64,000 nt of DNA from Streptomyces abyssomicinicus (GCF_008974245.1 NZ_BBZI01000007.1:763629-827628), one strand, 5' to 3'; positions 16,781-25,784 are shown, counted from the stretch's first letter. Notes: generated by a model not told the origin, from the sequence alone. Program-made: numbers and translations.

Positions 16781-17725
16781 TCAGCGCGAGACGTTCTCCG
16801 AGGCCGTCAGCAGCCCCAGCTCGCGCCGGGTCGGCAGTCCCTCCCAGTCGCCCGGGACGGTGCAGGCGAACGCCCCCGTCGCCGACGCCGTCCGGAGCCG
16901 TTCCACCAGCGGTTCGCCCGCGAGGAGTTCGGCGAGGTAACCGGCCACGAAGGCGTCGCCCGCGCCCACCGTGTCCACCGCGTCCACCCGCAGCGCGGGC
17001 ATCCGCACGCGTTCGCCGTCGGCGACCGCGGCGCACCCGTCCGCACCCAGCTTCACGATCGCCTGCGACGGTCCCAGCGCGCACAGCGAGGCGGCGACCT
17101 CCAGCGGATCGTCGTCCGCGGCCACGAACAGCTCGGCCTCCTCCGGCCCGGCGAACACCACGTCCGCCTCCCGGACCAGCCAGGCCAGCCCTTCCGCGGC
17201 CTCGGCCGGGCTCCACAGCTTGGTGCGGAGGTTGACGTCGAAGGAGACCGTCAGACCGTGCTCCCGGGCGACCGCCACGGCATGCCGCACGGCCTCCGCG
17301 GCCGACGCCGACAGGGCCGGGGTGATGCCGGTGACGTGCAGCAGCCGCGCGTCCCGGAACACCTCGGCCGGCACGTCAGCGGGGGAGAGCCGGGACCCGG
17401 CGCTGCCCGCGCGGTAGTACCAGACACCGGCCGTCCGCGCCGTGCGCCGCTCCTTCACCATCAGCCCGGTCGGCGCGTCCGCGTCCACCAGGGCCCGCAC
17501 GTCCAGGTCCTCGCCGCGCAGCTCGCGCAGCACCCGCTGCCCGAACGGGTCGTCCCCGACCCGCCCGATCCAGGCCGCCGACACGCCCAGCCGGCGCAGG
17601 CCGACCGCCACGTTGCTCTCCGCCCCGCCGATGCCCAGGCTCATCCCCGGCACATGGGCGAGGGCGCCGACCCGCTCGGGCGCGAGCAGGGCCATGGTCT
17701 CCCCGAGGGTGACGACCTCAGCCAC
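16781..17725 (-). CDS. kdgK: 2-keto-3-deoxygluconate kinase (PfkB family)
   Basis: A 314-residue ribokinase-fold enzyme that phosphorylates 2-keto-3-deoxygluconate (KDG) to KDPG. It has the GIGGAESNVAVGLRRLG substrate-binding segment (~31-47) and the PfkB C-terminal signature DTVGAGDAFVAGYL near residue 250-263, where the second Asp is the catalytic base. A GTG start at 17725 overlaps the end of the aldolase gene by 8 nt, so the two are translationally coupled in the order gntR-aldolase-kinase. Product KDPG is the substrate of that aldolase, which supports KDG over other PfkB substrates. Confidence 0.88.
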   Translation of the reverse strand: MAEVVTLGETMALLAPERVGALAHVPGMSLGIGGAESNVAVGLRRLGVSAAWIGRVGDDPFGQRVLRELRGEDLDVRALVDADAPTGLMVKERRTARTAGVWYYRAGSAGSRLSPADVPAEVFRDARLLHVTGITPALSASAAEAVRHAVAVAREHGLTVSFDVNLRTKLWSPAEAAEGLAWLVREADVVFAGPEEAELFVAADDDPLEVAASLCALGPSQAIVKLGADGCAAVADGERVRMPALRVDAVDTVGAGDAFVAGYLAELLAGEPLVERLRTASATGAFACTVPGDWEGLPTRRELGLLTASENVSR

Positions 17726-18371
17726 CGGACACCTCCGCGGCGGCCTCGGTCACGCTCTTCACGACCTCCCGCGCCCGAACCCGCAGCTCACCGAGGTCAC
17801 CGCCGGCCAGGGCGTCACCGAGCAGCGGGCCGCCCATGCTCACGGCAGGGCACCCGACCCGGATCCACTCGCCGGCACTCGCCCGGTCCACGCCGCCGGA
17901 CGGGATGACCGGCATCGCCGGGAACGGTCCGTGCAGGTCCTTCACGTACCGCGGCCCGACCGCGGAGGCCGGGAACAGCTTCACAGCGCTCGCCCCGGCG
18001 GCCCAGCCGGTGCGCAGCTCGGTCGGCGTGAGCCCGCCCGGCACGATCGGCACGCCCCTGTGCACCGCCGCGCGGATCAGCTCGGGATCGGTGTGCGGCG
18101 TGACCACGTACCGCGCCCCGGCCGCCAGCACGGCGTCCAGGTCCTCCACCGAGAGCACGGTGCCCGCGCCCACCTCGGCGTCCGGCCCGAGGGCACCGGC
18201 CAGGTCGGCGATCGCGGCCACGCCGCCGGCGGTGGTCAGCGTCACCTCGAAGCTGCGCACGCCCTCCTCGGCCAGCACTTCCGCCGCCGGCCGCAGGAAC
18301 GACGCGTCCGCGGCGCGCAGCACCGCGATCACGCGGCTCTCCAGGAGGATCGGACTCAGGGGGATGCTCAT
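17718..18371 (-). CDS. eda: Bifunctional KDPG/KHG aldolase
   Basis: A 217-residue class I aldolase. It cleaves 2-keto-3-deoxy-6-phosphogluconate to pyruvate and glyceraldehyde-3-phosphate. Catalytic Glu42 (FEVTLTT) and Schiff-base Lys131 (SAVKLFPAS) are in place, along with GAGTVLS and the TPTEL loop. Length matches the family. The ATG overlaps the gntR stop by 4 nt, and the 3' end overlaps kdgK by 8 nt. It completes the lower branch of hexuronate catabolism encoded on both sides of the divergent promoter. Confidence 0.9.
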   Translation of the reverse strand: MSIPLSPILLESRVIAVLRAADASFLRPAAEVLAEEGVRSFEVTLTTAGGVAAIADLAGALGPDAEVGAGTVLSVEDLDAVLAAGARYVVTPHTDPELIRAAVHRGVPIVPGGLTPTELRTGWAAGASAVKLFPASAVGPRYVKDLHGPFPAMPVIPSGGVDRASAGEWIRVGCPAVSMGGPLLGDALAGGDLGELRVRAREVVKSVTEAAAEVSGG

Positions 18372-19111
18372 CGGTGCTCCTTCGTACGGGGCTGCCGGCG
18401 GGGCGGCGCTGTGTCGTCGCCGCCGAACAGTTCGGGGTGGCGGTCGCGGATGGTCTCGACGTCGGCGAAGACCTGCCGCAGGTGGCCGCGGAGCGCCGTC
18501 TCGGCGCCGCCCGCGTCCCCCCGCTCCAGGGCGTCGACCACGTCGGTGTGCTGCTGGACCAGCAGGGGGATCCGGTCCTCCAGGGGGAGCGACAGCCGCC
18601 GCGCCCGGTCCAGGTGGGCCTTGGCGTGCCCCACCACCGACCAGGCGTCGCCGTGCCCGCCGACCGCCATCAGCCGGGCGTGGAACTCCTCGTCGAGACG
18701 GAAGAACGTCTCCGGGTCGCCGCGCCGGTCGGCCTCCGCCTGCCCGGCGAGCAGCGCCCGCAGCTCCAGGACGTCGCGTTCACCGGCCTGCGCCACACCG
18801 TCGCGCAGGGCGGCCAGCTCCAGGGCCTCACGGACGAACTGGGCCGAGACCACTGCCTGCGGCCGGATCCGCGACACGAAGGTGCCCAGCTGCGGATACA
18901 CGTCCACCAGGCCCTCCTCGCCGAGCAGTATCAGGCTCTCGCGGACCGGCGTGCGGCTCACGCCGAGCTCGGCCGCCAGATCGTTCTCCGACAGCGCCGC
19001 GCCCGGGCGCAGCTCCAGTCCCACGATCCGCGTACGCAGCAGTTCGTACACGAGCTGCCTCGTGTTACGCCCTCGTGCTCGCGCCGCGTGCAACCCGTTG
19101 GCCGAGACCAT
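18368..19111 (-). CDS. GntR-family (FadR subfamily) regulator of the hexuronate genes
   Basis: A 247-residue regulator. A winged HTH occupies ~15-80 (LRPGAALSENDLAAELG then VSRTPVRESLILLGEEGLV). The all-helical FCD effector domain occupies ~90-225, with the acidic/His metal-ligand pattern (FRLDEEFHARL, QQHTDVVDALERGD). FadR-type regulators such as UxuR, ExuR and DgoR repress uronate genes until a sugar acid binds the FCD domain. Start ATG 19111 is preceded by GGGGGAGGG. It faces the MFS transporter across a 143-bp region with a clear promoter and direct repeats, so autoregulation and control of both arms is the natural inference. Confidence 0.88.
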   Translation of the reverse strand: MVSANGLHAARARGRNTRQLVYELLRTRIVGLELRPGAALSENDLAAELGVSRTPVRESLILLGEEGLVDVYPQLGTFVSRIRPQAVVSAQFVREALELAALRDGVAQAGERDVLELRALLAGQAEADRRGDPETFFRLDEEFHARLMAVGGHGDAWSVVGHAKAHLDRARRLSLPLEDRIPLLVQQHTDVVDALERGDAGGAETALRGHLRQVFADVETIRDRHPELFGGDDTAPPRRQPRTKEHR

Positions 19112-19128
19112 CGCGTGCCCTCCCCCAC

Positions 19129-19156
19129 TTGACCTTGTCTGACGTACTTGTATGGT
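19129..19156 (+). promoter_or_regulatory. Promoter of the hexuronate MFS-manD-uxuB arm with overlapping direct repeats
   Basis: TTGACC (19129-19134), 16-nt spacer, TATGGT (19151-19156). Two direct octamers CTTGTCTG (19134-19141) and CTTGTATG (19147-19154) lie over the spacer and -10, spaced 13 bp. They are candidate half-sites for the adjacent GntR repressor. Promoter seen; operator assignment inferred. Confidence 0.65.
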
Positions 19157-19254
19157 AGCCGACGAACCAGGGGCCGCAGGGACTCGGGTGGATCTCCCCT
19201 CGATCCCCCTCCATCCCCGTCCCAGCGGCCTTTCCCCTGCAAGGAGGCAGGCAG

Positions 19255-20658
19255 ATGAGCAACACCCCCGCCACGGCGTCCCCAGCGCCGCCGACGTCCA
19301 AGAACGTGCGCCGGACCGTCGGTGCCTCGGTGGTCGGCACCGTCGCCGAGTACTACGACTTCTTCATCTACGGCACCGCTTCGGCGCTCGCCTTCAACAA
19401 GGTGTTCTTCCCCGAGGTCGACCCCACCGTGGGCACCCTCGCCGCGTTCTCGACCTACGCCGTCGGCTTCTTCGCCCGTCCCCTGGGCGGCCTGGTGTGG
19501 GGGCACATCGGTGACCGCGTCGGGCGGAAGAAGGCCCTGGTCTTCACCCTGCTGCTGACCGGGCTCGGCACCTTCGTGGTCGGCCTGCTGCCCACCTACG
19601 AGCAGATCGGCATGTGGGCCGCGGCCATCCTGGTCCTGGTCCGCCTCATCCAGGGCTTCGGCGTCGGAGGCGAGCAGGGCGGCGCCGTCCTCCTCACCGC
19701 CGAGGCGGCACCGCCCGGCAAACGAGGCTTCCTCGCCAGCTTCGTCCAGCTCGGCTCGCCGGCCGCGTACCTCATCCCCACCGGTCTGTTCGCCCTGCTC
19801 ACCACCCAGCTCTCCGAGGAGGCGTTCCTCTCCTGGGGCTGGCGGGTGCCGTTCCTGCTGAGCATCCTGGTCGTCGCCATCGGCGTCTTCATCCGGCTCA
19901 AGGTCAACGAGTCGGAGACCTTCCAGGAGGCCAAGAAGCAGCAGAGCACGCACCAGACCGCGCCGCTCAAGCTGCTCGCCCGCAACCACAAGCGCGAGCT
20001 GTTCGGCGGTCTGTTCACCAAGTTCGTCGAGGCCGCGGTCTTCCCCTTCTACACCGTCTTCCTGGTCACCTACGCCAAGGAACACGGCGTCGACTCCGGC
20101 CTGGTGCTCAACTCCGTGCTGATAGCCATCGCCTGCGAGCTGCTCGCCATCCCGCTGCTCGGCCGCCTCACCGACAAGGTGGGCCGCAAGCCGGTCTACT
20201 TCACCGCCGCGGTCCTCAACCTGGCGCTGGTCGTCCCGGCGTTCAAGGCGATCGAGACCGGGAACATGGCCGTGATCGTCGTCCTGCTGATCGCCGGCCT
20301 CGCGCTGGGCCACGCGGGCACCTACGCGCCGCAGGCCTCGTACTTCCCCGAACTGTTCCCCGCCCGCGCCCGCTACAGCGGCGTCTCGGTCGTCTGGCAG
20401 TTCGGCTCGATGATCGCCAGCGGACCGTTCACCGTCGTGGCGGCCGCGCTCCTGATCGCCGGCGACGGCTCCTACACCTGGGTCGCCGTGTACGTCGCGG
20501 CGCTGATCCTGGTCAGCATCGTCGCCCTGTTCTTCATGCCGGAGACCGCTCCGGGCCGCCGCGGCGGCGCGGAGTACGCCGACTGGGGCCGCGGCGACGC
20601 CGACGCCGGCACCACCGCTCCGCACGCCGCGCGCGTCACCGCGTCCGCCGGCAACTGA
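19255..20658 (+). CDS. MFS transporter for a hexuronate or related sugar acid
   Basis: A 467-residue, 12-TM carrier of the metabolite:H+ symporter type (SVVGTVAEYYDFFIYGTASALAF at the start, GDRVGRKKALVF loop, GFGVGGEQGGAV). A strong ribosome-binding site AAGGAGG lies 8 nt before the ATG. It heads an operon with manD (31-nt gap) and uxuB. Its substrate is therefore most likely mannonate, fructuronate or glucuronate, although this branch classically carries carboxylates such as shikimate. A soluble Gly/Asp/Ala-rich tail follows the last TM. Confidence 0.85.
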   Translation: MSNTPATASPAPPTSKNVRRTVGASVVGTVAEYYDFFIYGTASALAFNKVFFPEVDPTVGTLAAFSTYAVGFFARPLGGLVWGHIGDRVGRKKALVFTLLLTGLGTFVVGLLPTYEQIGMWAAAILVLVRLIQGFGVGGEQGGAVLLTAEAAPPGKRGFLASFVQLGSPAAYLIPTGLFALLTTQLSEEAFLSWGWRVPFLLSILVVAIGVFIRLKVNESETFQEAKKQQSTHQTAPLKLLARNHKRELFGGLFTKFVEAAVFPFYTVFLVTYAKEHGVDSGLVLNSVLIAIACELLAIPLLGRLTDKVGRKPVYFTAAVLNLALVVPAFKAIETGNMAVIVVLLIAGLALGHAGTYAPQASYFPELFPARARYSGVSVVWQFGSMIASGPFTVVAAALLIAGDGSYTWVAVYVAALILVSIVALFFMPETAPGRRGGAEYADWGRGDADAGTTAPHAARVTASAGN

Positions 20659-20688
20659 TCCACCACGCTCCACGGGAAGGGCTGCTCC

Positions 20689-21897
20689 ATGGCCACCATC
20701 ACCGAGGCGAAGGTCATCGTCACCTCGCCCGGCCGCAACTTCGTCACCCTCAAGCTCACCACCTCCGACGGGGTGACGGGTCTGGGTGACGCCACCCTCA
20801 ACGGCCGCGAACTCGCCGTCGCTTCCTACCTGAACGACCACCTCGTGCCCCTGCTGATCGGCCGTGACGCCGACCGCATCGAGGACATGTGGCAGTACCT
20901 CTACAAGGGTGCCTACTGGCGCCGCGGCCCCGTCACCATGACGGCCATCGCCGCGGTCGACACCGCCCTGTGGGACATCAAGGGCAAGGTCGCCGGCATG
21001 CCGGTGTACGACCTCCTGGGAGGCAAGGCCCGCGAGGGTGTCCTGGTCTACGGCCACGCGAGCGGCGCCACCGTCGGCGAACTGATCGACGACGTCGCCC
21101 GGTTCAAGGAGGCGGGCTACCGCGCGATCCGCGCCCAGGCGGCCGTGCCGGGTGTCGCGGGCACGTACGGCGTCCGCAAGGGCGCCGTCTACGAGCCGGC
21201 CGCGGGGGCCCTTCCCGAGGAGCAGCTCTGGGACACCGAGAAGTACCTGGACTTCGCGCCCCGCTACCTCGCCGAGATCCGCGAGCGCTTCGGCTTCGAC
21301 TTCCACCTGCTGCACGACGTCCACCACCGCCTGACCCCGACCGAGGCGGGCCGCCTCGGCGCCCGGCTGGAGGAGCTGCGGCTGTTCTGGATGGAGGACC
21401 CGTCCCCGGCCGAACTGCAGGAGAGCTTCCGGCAGATCCGCCGGGCGACCACCACGCCGATCGCGGTCGGCGAGGTCTTCAACTCGATCTGGGACTGCCA
21501 GCAGCTGATCACCGAGCGGCTGATCGACTACATCCGCTGCTCCGTCGCCCACGCCGGCGGCATCACCCACCTGCGGCGCATCTTCAACCTGGCCGAGCTG
21601 TACCAGGTCCGCACCGGCTCGCACGGCGCCACCGACCTCTCCCCGGTCAGCATGTCGGCCGCCGTCCACCTGGACGTCACCGTGCCCAACTTCGGTATCC
21701 AGGAGTACATGGAGCACGACCCGGTCACCCACGAGGTGTTCCGGCCCACCTACGAGCTGCGTGACGGCGCCCTGTACCCGTCCGACGCCCCCGGACTCGG
21801 CGTGGAGCTGGACGAGGAAGCCGCGGCGCGCTTCCCGTACAACCCCAAGTACCTGCCCGTGGGCCGCCGTTCGGACGGGTCGGTGCACGACTGGTGA
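20689..21897 (+). CDS. manD: D-mannonate dehydratase, enolase superfamily (ManD)
   Basis: A 402-residue enzyme that dehydrates D-mannonate to 2-keto-3-deoxygluconate. The metal ligands fall at Asp210 (HDVHHRLTP), Glu236 (WMEDPSP) and Glu262 (VGEVFNS), the numbering known for characterised ManD proteins. His212 is in place as a catalytic residue. The long DLLGGK-YGHASG capping loop and C-terminal PNFGIQEYM also fit. Some ManD homologues have low activity or prefer gluconate, but the neighbours (uxuB, kdgK, eda) support mannonate. This enolase-type replaces the unrelated UxuA of E. coli. Confidence 0.9.
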   Translation: MATITEAKVIVTSPGRNFVTLKLTTSDGVTGLGDATLNGRELAVASYLNDHLVPLLIGRDADRIEDMWQYLYKGAYWRRGPVTMTAIAAVDTALWDIKGKVAGMPVYDLLGGKAREGVLVYGHASGATVGELIDDVARFKEAGYRAIRAQAAVPGVAGTYGVRKGAVYEPAAGALPEEQLWDTEKYLDFAPRYLAEIRERFGFDFHLLHDVHHRLTPTEAGRLGARLEELRLFWMEDPSPAELQESFRQIRRATTTPIAVGEVFNSIWDCQQLITERLIDYIRCSVAHAGGITHLRRIFNLAELYQVRTGSHGATDLSPVSMSAAVHLDVTVPNFGIQEYMEHDPVTHEVFRPTYELRDGALYPSDAPGLGVELDEEAAARFPYNPKYLPVGRRSDGSVHDW

Positions 21898-23315
21898 CCA
21901 GACTCGATCTCGGCGCGCTGGCCGGGCTGCCCGAGGGGGCCGGCCCGCTCGCCGACCCGCGCTCCCTGCGCACCCGCATCGTCCACCTCGGCCCGGGCGC
22001 CTTCCACCGTGCCCACCAGGCCGTCCACACCGAACAGGCCGAGGCACTGCACGGCGGAGGCTGGGGCATCGCCGGCTTCTCCCAGCGGGGGCGCAGTGTG
22101 GTCGAACAGCTCGCTCCGCAGGACGGGCTGTACTCGCTGACCCTGCGCACCCCCGACGGTCCCCGCACCCGGGTGGTCGGCCAGCTCCGTGAGGCCCTGC
22201 ACGCCGCCGACGACGCCGACCGGCTGCGGGCGCTGCTGGCCTCCCCGGAGGTCACCGTGGTCACCCTCACGGTGACCGAGAAGGGCTACCGCCGCGCCCC
22301 GGGCGGCGGCCTCGACACCGCCGACCCGCTGGTCGCCGACGATCTGGCCGGCGCGCACGTGCCGGGGAGCGTGCCCGGCCAGCTGGCCCACGGCCTGCGG
22401 GCCCGGCGGGTGGTCTGCGGGGCCCCGCTGTCCGTCTTGCCGTGCGACAACATGGCCGACAACGGCCAGGTCGTGGCCCGCCTCGTCCGTGAGTTCGTCG
22501 AGGCCTCCGGATGGGACGACCGCGACACCCTGCTCGCCTGGATCGACGAGGCGGTCGCCTTCCCCTCCACGGTCGTCGACCGCATCGTCCCGGCCACCAC
22601 CGACGCCGACCGGGACGCCGCGAGCGCCGCCCTCGGCGTCCGTGACGAGGCGGCGGTCACCGGCGAGCCGTTCACCCAGTGGGTCCTGCAGGACACCTTC
22701 GCGGCGGCCCGCCCCCGCTGGGAGGACACCGGCGCGCTCCTCGTCCCGGACGTCGCCCCGTACCAGGTGATGAAGCTCCGCCTGCTCAACGGCAGCCACA
22801 CGCTGCTGAGCTGCCTCGGCCTCGCCGACGGCCGGGAGACCGTCGCCGACGCCATGACCGCCCCGTGGGCCGAGCCGGTCCTGCGCGCGTACGCCGCCGA
22901 GGTCGCCGCGACGCTTCCGCCCGGCCTGGACGCCGACGGCTACGTGGACGGGCTGGTGGACAGGTTCGCCAATCCGGCGATGCGCCACCGGCTGGGGCAG
23001 ATCGCCACCGACGGTTCCCTCAAGGTCCCCGAACGCTGGCTGGCCCCGCTGCGCGACCTGCGCGCCGCGGGCCGTGAGGTCCCGGTCCTGACCGGAGCCG
23101 TCGCGGCCTGGGCCCGTCACACGCGGGACCACCGGCCCGACGACCCGGCGGCCGGCCGGCTGCGTGCCGCCTGGGACGGGCCCGCGGACCGGGCCGTCCC
23201 GTCCCTCCTCGCCGTCCTCGGCGCCGAGGACCTCGCGGCCGACCCGGTCTTCGTCGCCCAGGTCCGCGACCGGATCGCCGCCCTGGACACCCACGGCCCC
23301 ACCGTCCTGCTCTGA
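21894..23315 (+). CDS. uxuB: Mannitol dehydrogenase-family protein, probable D-fructuronate reductase
   Basis: A 473-residue long-chain polyol dehydrogenase. The N-terminal HLGPGAFHRAHQAVH segment (residues ~29-43) is the NAD-binding signature of the family, and SVLPCDNMADNG (~181-192) and KLRLLNGSHTLLSCLG (~292-307) carry the substrate-site Asn/Lys/His residues. UxuB interconverts fructuronate and mannonate, which fits its position immediately after manD. The GTG start overlaps the manD stop by 4 nt. Mannitol or arabitol dehydrogenase activity is the main alternative. Confidence 0.85.
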   Translation: MTRLDLGALAGLPEGAGPLADPRSLRTRIVHLGPGAFHRAHQAVHTEQAEALHGGGWGIAGFSQRGRSVVEQLAPQDGLYSLTLRTPDGPRTRVVGQLREALHAADDADRLRALLASPEVTVVTLTVTEKGYRRAPGGGLDTADPLVADDLAGAHVPGSVPGQLAHGLRARRVVCGAPLSVLPCDNMADNGQVVARLVREFVEASGWDDRDTLLAWIDEAVAFPSTVVDRIVPATTDADRDAASAALGVRDEAAVTGEPFTQWVLQDTFAAARPRWEDTGALLVPDVAPYQVMKLRLLNGSHTLLSCLGLADGRETVADAMTAPWAEPVLRAYAAEVAATLPPGLDADGYVDGLVDRFANPAMRHRLGQIATDGSLKVPERWLAPLRDLRAAGREVPVLTGAVAAWARHTRDHRPDDPAAGRLRAAWDGPADRAVPSLLAVLGAEDLAADPVFVAQVRDRIAALDTHGPTVLL

Positions 23316-23347
23316 CCCTGCTCCGGCCGGCTCCCGCCGGCGGGCCC

Positions 23348-23379
23348 CGGCCCCGGAATCCCTTCGGATTCCGGGGCCG
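23348..23379 (+). terminator. Terminator of the hexuronate operon
   Basis: A 14-bp perfect stem (CGGCCCCGGAATCC / GGATTCCGGGGCCG) with a CTTC loop, 32 nt after the uxuB stop. Confidence 0.85.
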
Positions 23380-23567
23380 CACGCCGTCAGGAGAGGCTGT
23401 CCCCGGTGCGACCCGACGGAGCCCGCCCCGGCAATGGACGGCTCCTCACTCGTCGTCGTACGGGTTCCGGCAGACACCGCCGGTACCGGCCGGTGAGGAA
23501 GCCGATCCCGGTCCTCGCGGCTTCCGCCGGGAGGAAACGGCCGAGGACCACGACCGGTGCGTCACGG

Positions 23568-23961
23568 TCAGGAGCAGGCGAACCGGTGGCCGATCGGGCG
23601 ATCGGGGCAGGACCGGCACTCGAACAAGTACACGCCGCCCGCGTCGCCCAGCATCAGGCCCGCCGCGTCGTGGGCGGCGAGACCCCGCTCGCCCCGGTGG
23701 GAGCCACGTGCGCCAGGACTCCCCGTCGTACTCCCAGCCGGCCACGGTGAGCAGGTGATCCATACGCCGTCCGCACGCCGCGCAGTCCGGCCGGACGGGC
23801 TCCTGGATCCAGCCCGGACAGCCGCCCAGCTCGATGCCGGGGGCGCCGGCGAGGTCGTCGGCCGGCCACGGCAACGGCCCTCCGACCGAGCTGTCGTGAC
23901 AGGACGGGTGGCCCGCCCGGGGATGGAACCGCACCGTCTCCCGGCGCAACGGCGCCAACCG
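23568..23961 (-). pseudogene. Decayed paralogue of the DUF1963-like gene at 29927-30826
   Basis: Two reading frames match parts of the intact gene 6 kb away. One frame covers LAPLRRETVRFHPRAGHPS and VGGPLPWPADD, then jumps directly to APGIELGGCPGWIQEP ... MDHLLTVAGWEYDGE, missing about 150 internal residues. The other frame, after a shift near 23700, reads AAGLMLGDAGGVYLFECRSC and ends PIGHRFACS-stop at 23568. The N-terminus is also unclear. The gene is therefore broken by an internal deletion and at least one frameshift. The two conserved CxxC-type cysteine pairs survive. Confidence 0.8.
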
Positions 23962-24026
23962 CCCCGTCGGCGAACCCCTTCGCCGGCGGGACGGAAGCCC
24001 GCGGACCGGGCTCGGGGTCGCCGGAC

Positions 24027-24602
24027 CTACCGGGCGTCGACGACGGTGCGGCCGTCGGCGGGGACGAGCGCGGTCAGGCGGTTGGCGTACAGGGACTCGA
24101 CGCGGGCCTGCTCGGTCAGGTTGGGAACCGCGTTGGTGCAGCCGGTGCCGGCGCTCGACCCGGACATCAGCTGGGAGCACGGGCCGGGCTTCGTGTCGGG
24201 CAGGCCGAGACTGTGTCCGAGCTCGTGGGCGGCGATGCGGGTCTTGTTGTACCCCTGCGACACGGCCTGGCTGCCGAGTTCGACGCGCACCTGACCGCCC
24301 GGACGGACCGGTCCCAGAATCGCCTGCGGCCAGCCGGTGGTGGCCACGATCACGATCTCGGCCCGGGTGCCGGGCGCGGCCTCGACCAGTTCGACGTTGT
24401 CGATGTTCGCGTTCCAGGAGGCCACTCCCGCGGCGATCGCCGACTCCCAGCCGGCGGCACGGCTGTCGTCGTAGCGGAGTGTCACCACGGCCGCGGCGCT
24501 CATGGAGTCGGCCGGGGCCGGGGCGGCCTGCGCCGCCGTGGTCGCGGCCAGGGTGATCGCCGCGGCGGTGCCCGCCGTCTTCAGCCACAAGGACTTCTGC
24601 AT
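24027..24602 (-). CDS. snpA: Snapalysin-family secreted zinc metalloprotease (M7)
   Basis: A 191-residue secreted protease. A signal peptide of ~29 residues (KSLWLKTAGTAAAITLAATT ... AQAAPA) precedes a short propeptide-like stretch. The extended zinc motif HELGHSLGLPD (family HExxHxxGxxD) and the following PCSQLMSG ... GCTN cysteine pair are those of snapalysin, a small neutral protease specific to Streptomyces. The ATG at 24602 has GAAGGGA 5 nt upstream. The LysR regulator usually divergent from snpA is absent; an SDR gene is there instead, so regulation probably differs. Confidence 0.88.
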   Translation of the reverse strand: MQKSLWLKTAGTAAAITLAATTAAQAAPAPADSMSAAAVVTLRYDDSRAAGWESAIAAGVASWNANIDNVELVEAAPGTRAEIVIVATTGWPQAILGPVRPGGQVRVELGSQAVSQGYNKTRIAAHELGHSLGLPDTKPGPCSQLMSGSSAGTGCTNAVPNLTEQARVESLYANRLTALVPADGRTVVDAR

Positions 24603-24844
24603 TGCTGTCCCTTCACTCGTGGGGGTCGGCCCCGAGGAGCCGGGTGGGGGAGGAGGTTCACGGCGACGGGGTATGCGCTCGTGGGGACTCCCAGCACTTC
24701 GGAACTGCAGAACCTCTGCCCAGCAGGGCCGTATGGTCATGCGCATGTCATAAGAGTTCGGCCGGAAACGGCCCATGCCACCCTCGGCCGCGGTCATGTA
24801 CCTTCGGCGCCCAGGGCGTGAACAGCGGCCTGACGGCCGCCCGT

Positions 24845-25621
24845 TCAGGAGGTGGTGACGACCTCGCCGGTGGCCTCGGCGAGGACGGCCAGCAGGCGTT
24901 CCTGCACGCCGGGGTCGTAGGCGGCGGGGTTGGCCTGCAGGGACACCCGGTGCTTGAGGTAGCGGCCGGTGGCCAGGGCCTCCGGCTCGTCCGAGGAGGC
25001 CAGCCACACCTGGGTCTCGGCCCCGTCCGGCAGCGCGTCCGTCGCGTTCGGGCCGCCGAGCCTGGTGCGGACCCAGCCGGGGTCCACCGCGCTGACCACG
25101 GTGTCGGGCCACATCCGTGCCACGGCGAACGCCAGCACCACGTCCATGAGCTTGCTGTCGGAGTAGGCCTGCATGCCGTCCCACACACGCTTCTCGAACG
25201 TCAGGTCGTCGAAGTCCAGGCGGCCCTCCGACTCCAGCCCCGAAGTGAGGTACACCAGCCGCGCCGGGCGGGGGAGCAGCGCGGTCAGCAGGTAGGGCGC
25301 CACGACGTTGACCTGGAAGACCTGGCCGAGACCGTCGGTGGTCACCACCCGCCGGGAGGCGCCGCCGCCCACACCGGCGTTGTGGATCACGGTGTCGAAG
25401 GGGCCGGCCTCGGCGGCGGCCATGGCCAGAGCCCGGGTGCCCTCCAGCGAAGCCAGATCGCCGACCAGCACCGCCGCTGCGCCGGGCAGCGAGGCGCGCA
25501 GTGCGGTGGCCCGCCCTTCGTCGCGGGCATGGGCAACGACGCGGTGGCCGGCCTCGATCAGTACCCGGGCGGTCTCGTGCCCGATGCCCTGGGCGGAACC
25601 GGTGATGAAGATGCTGCTCAA
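24845..25621 (-). CDS. Short-chain dehydrogenase/reductase
   Basis: A 258-residue SDR with ITGSAQGIGHETA (cofactor loop, residues ~6-18), HNAGVGGG (~86-93) and a Ser/Tyr/Lys triad including YSDSKLMD near residue 150. It resembles the retinol-dehydrogenase/protochlorophyllide-reductase-like branch of SDRs. The start is taken as TTG at 25621, preceded by GGGAG about 10 nt upstream; the longer open frame upstream has no such signal. It diverges from the DUF1349 gene, and a CebR-like palindrome lies between them. Substrate unknown. Confidence 0.75.
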   Translation of the reverse strand: MSSIFITGSAQGIGHETARVLIEAGHRVVAHARDEGRATALRASLPGAAAVLVGDLASLEGTRALAMAAAEAGPFDTVIHNAGVGGGASRRVVTTDGLGQVFQVNVVAPYLLTALLPRPARLVYLTSGLESEGRLDFDDLTFEKRVWDGMQAYSDSKLMDVVLAFAVARMWPDTVVSAVDPGWVRTRLGGPNATDALPDGAETQVWLASSDEPEALATGRYLKHRVSLQANPAAYDPGVQERLLAVLAEATGEVVTTS

Positions 25622-25763
25622 GGTGCGTTTTCTCCCATGACGAAACGGTGAGAGCGCCGGTGGCCGCCCCGGTCCGGTCCGGTACGGTTTCGGGTCCGGG
25701 ACGGTGGCGCGGCAGTGGCCCTCGGCCGGAGCCGGTCGGCCCCGCGAACCGGGCGACAGCATA

Positions 25764-25777
25764 GGGGAGCGCTCCCA
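25764..25777. promoter_or_regulatory. CebR-type operator, 13/14 match
   Basis: GGGGAGCGCTCCCA differs only at its first base from the CebR consensus TGGGAGCGCTCCCA. It lies 7 nt upstream of the -35 of the DUF1349 promoter and in the divergent SDR intergenic region. CebR is the LacI-family cellobiose-responsive repressor of Streptomyces. Binding here is inferred. Confidence 0.6.
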
Positions 25778-25784
25778 CCGGGCG

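Noticed and set aside
23446..24588. Single 380-codon minus-strand protein
   Set aside because: Its first part is antisense-frame noise over the snapalysin gene; only the 3' part matches the decayed paralogue, in two frames.
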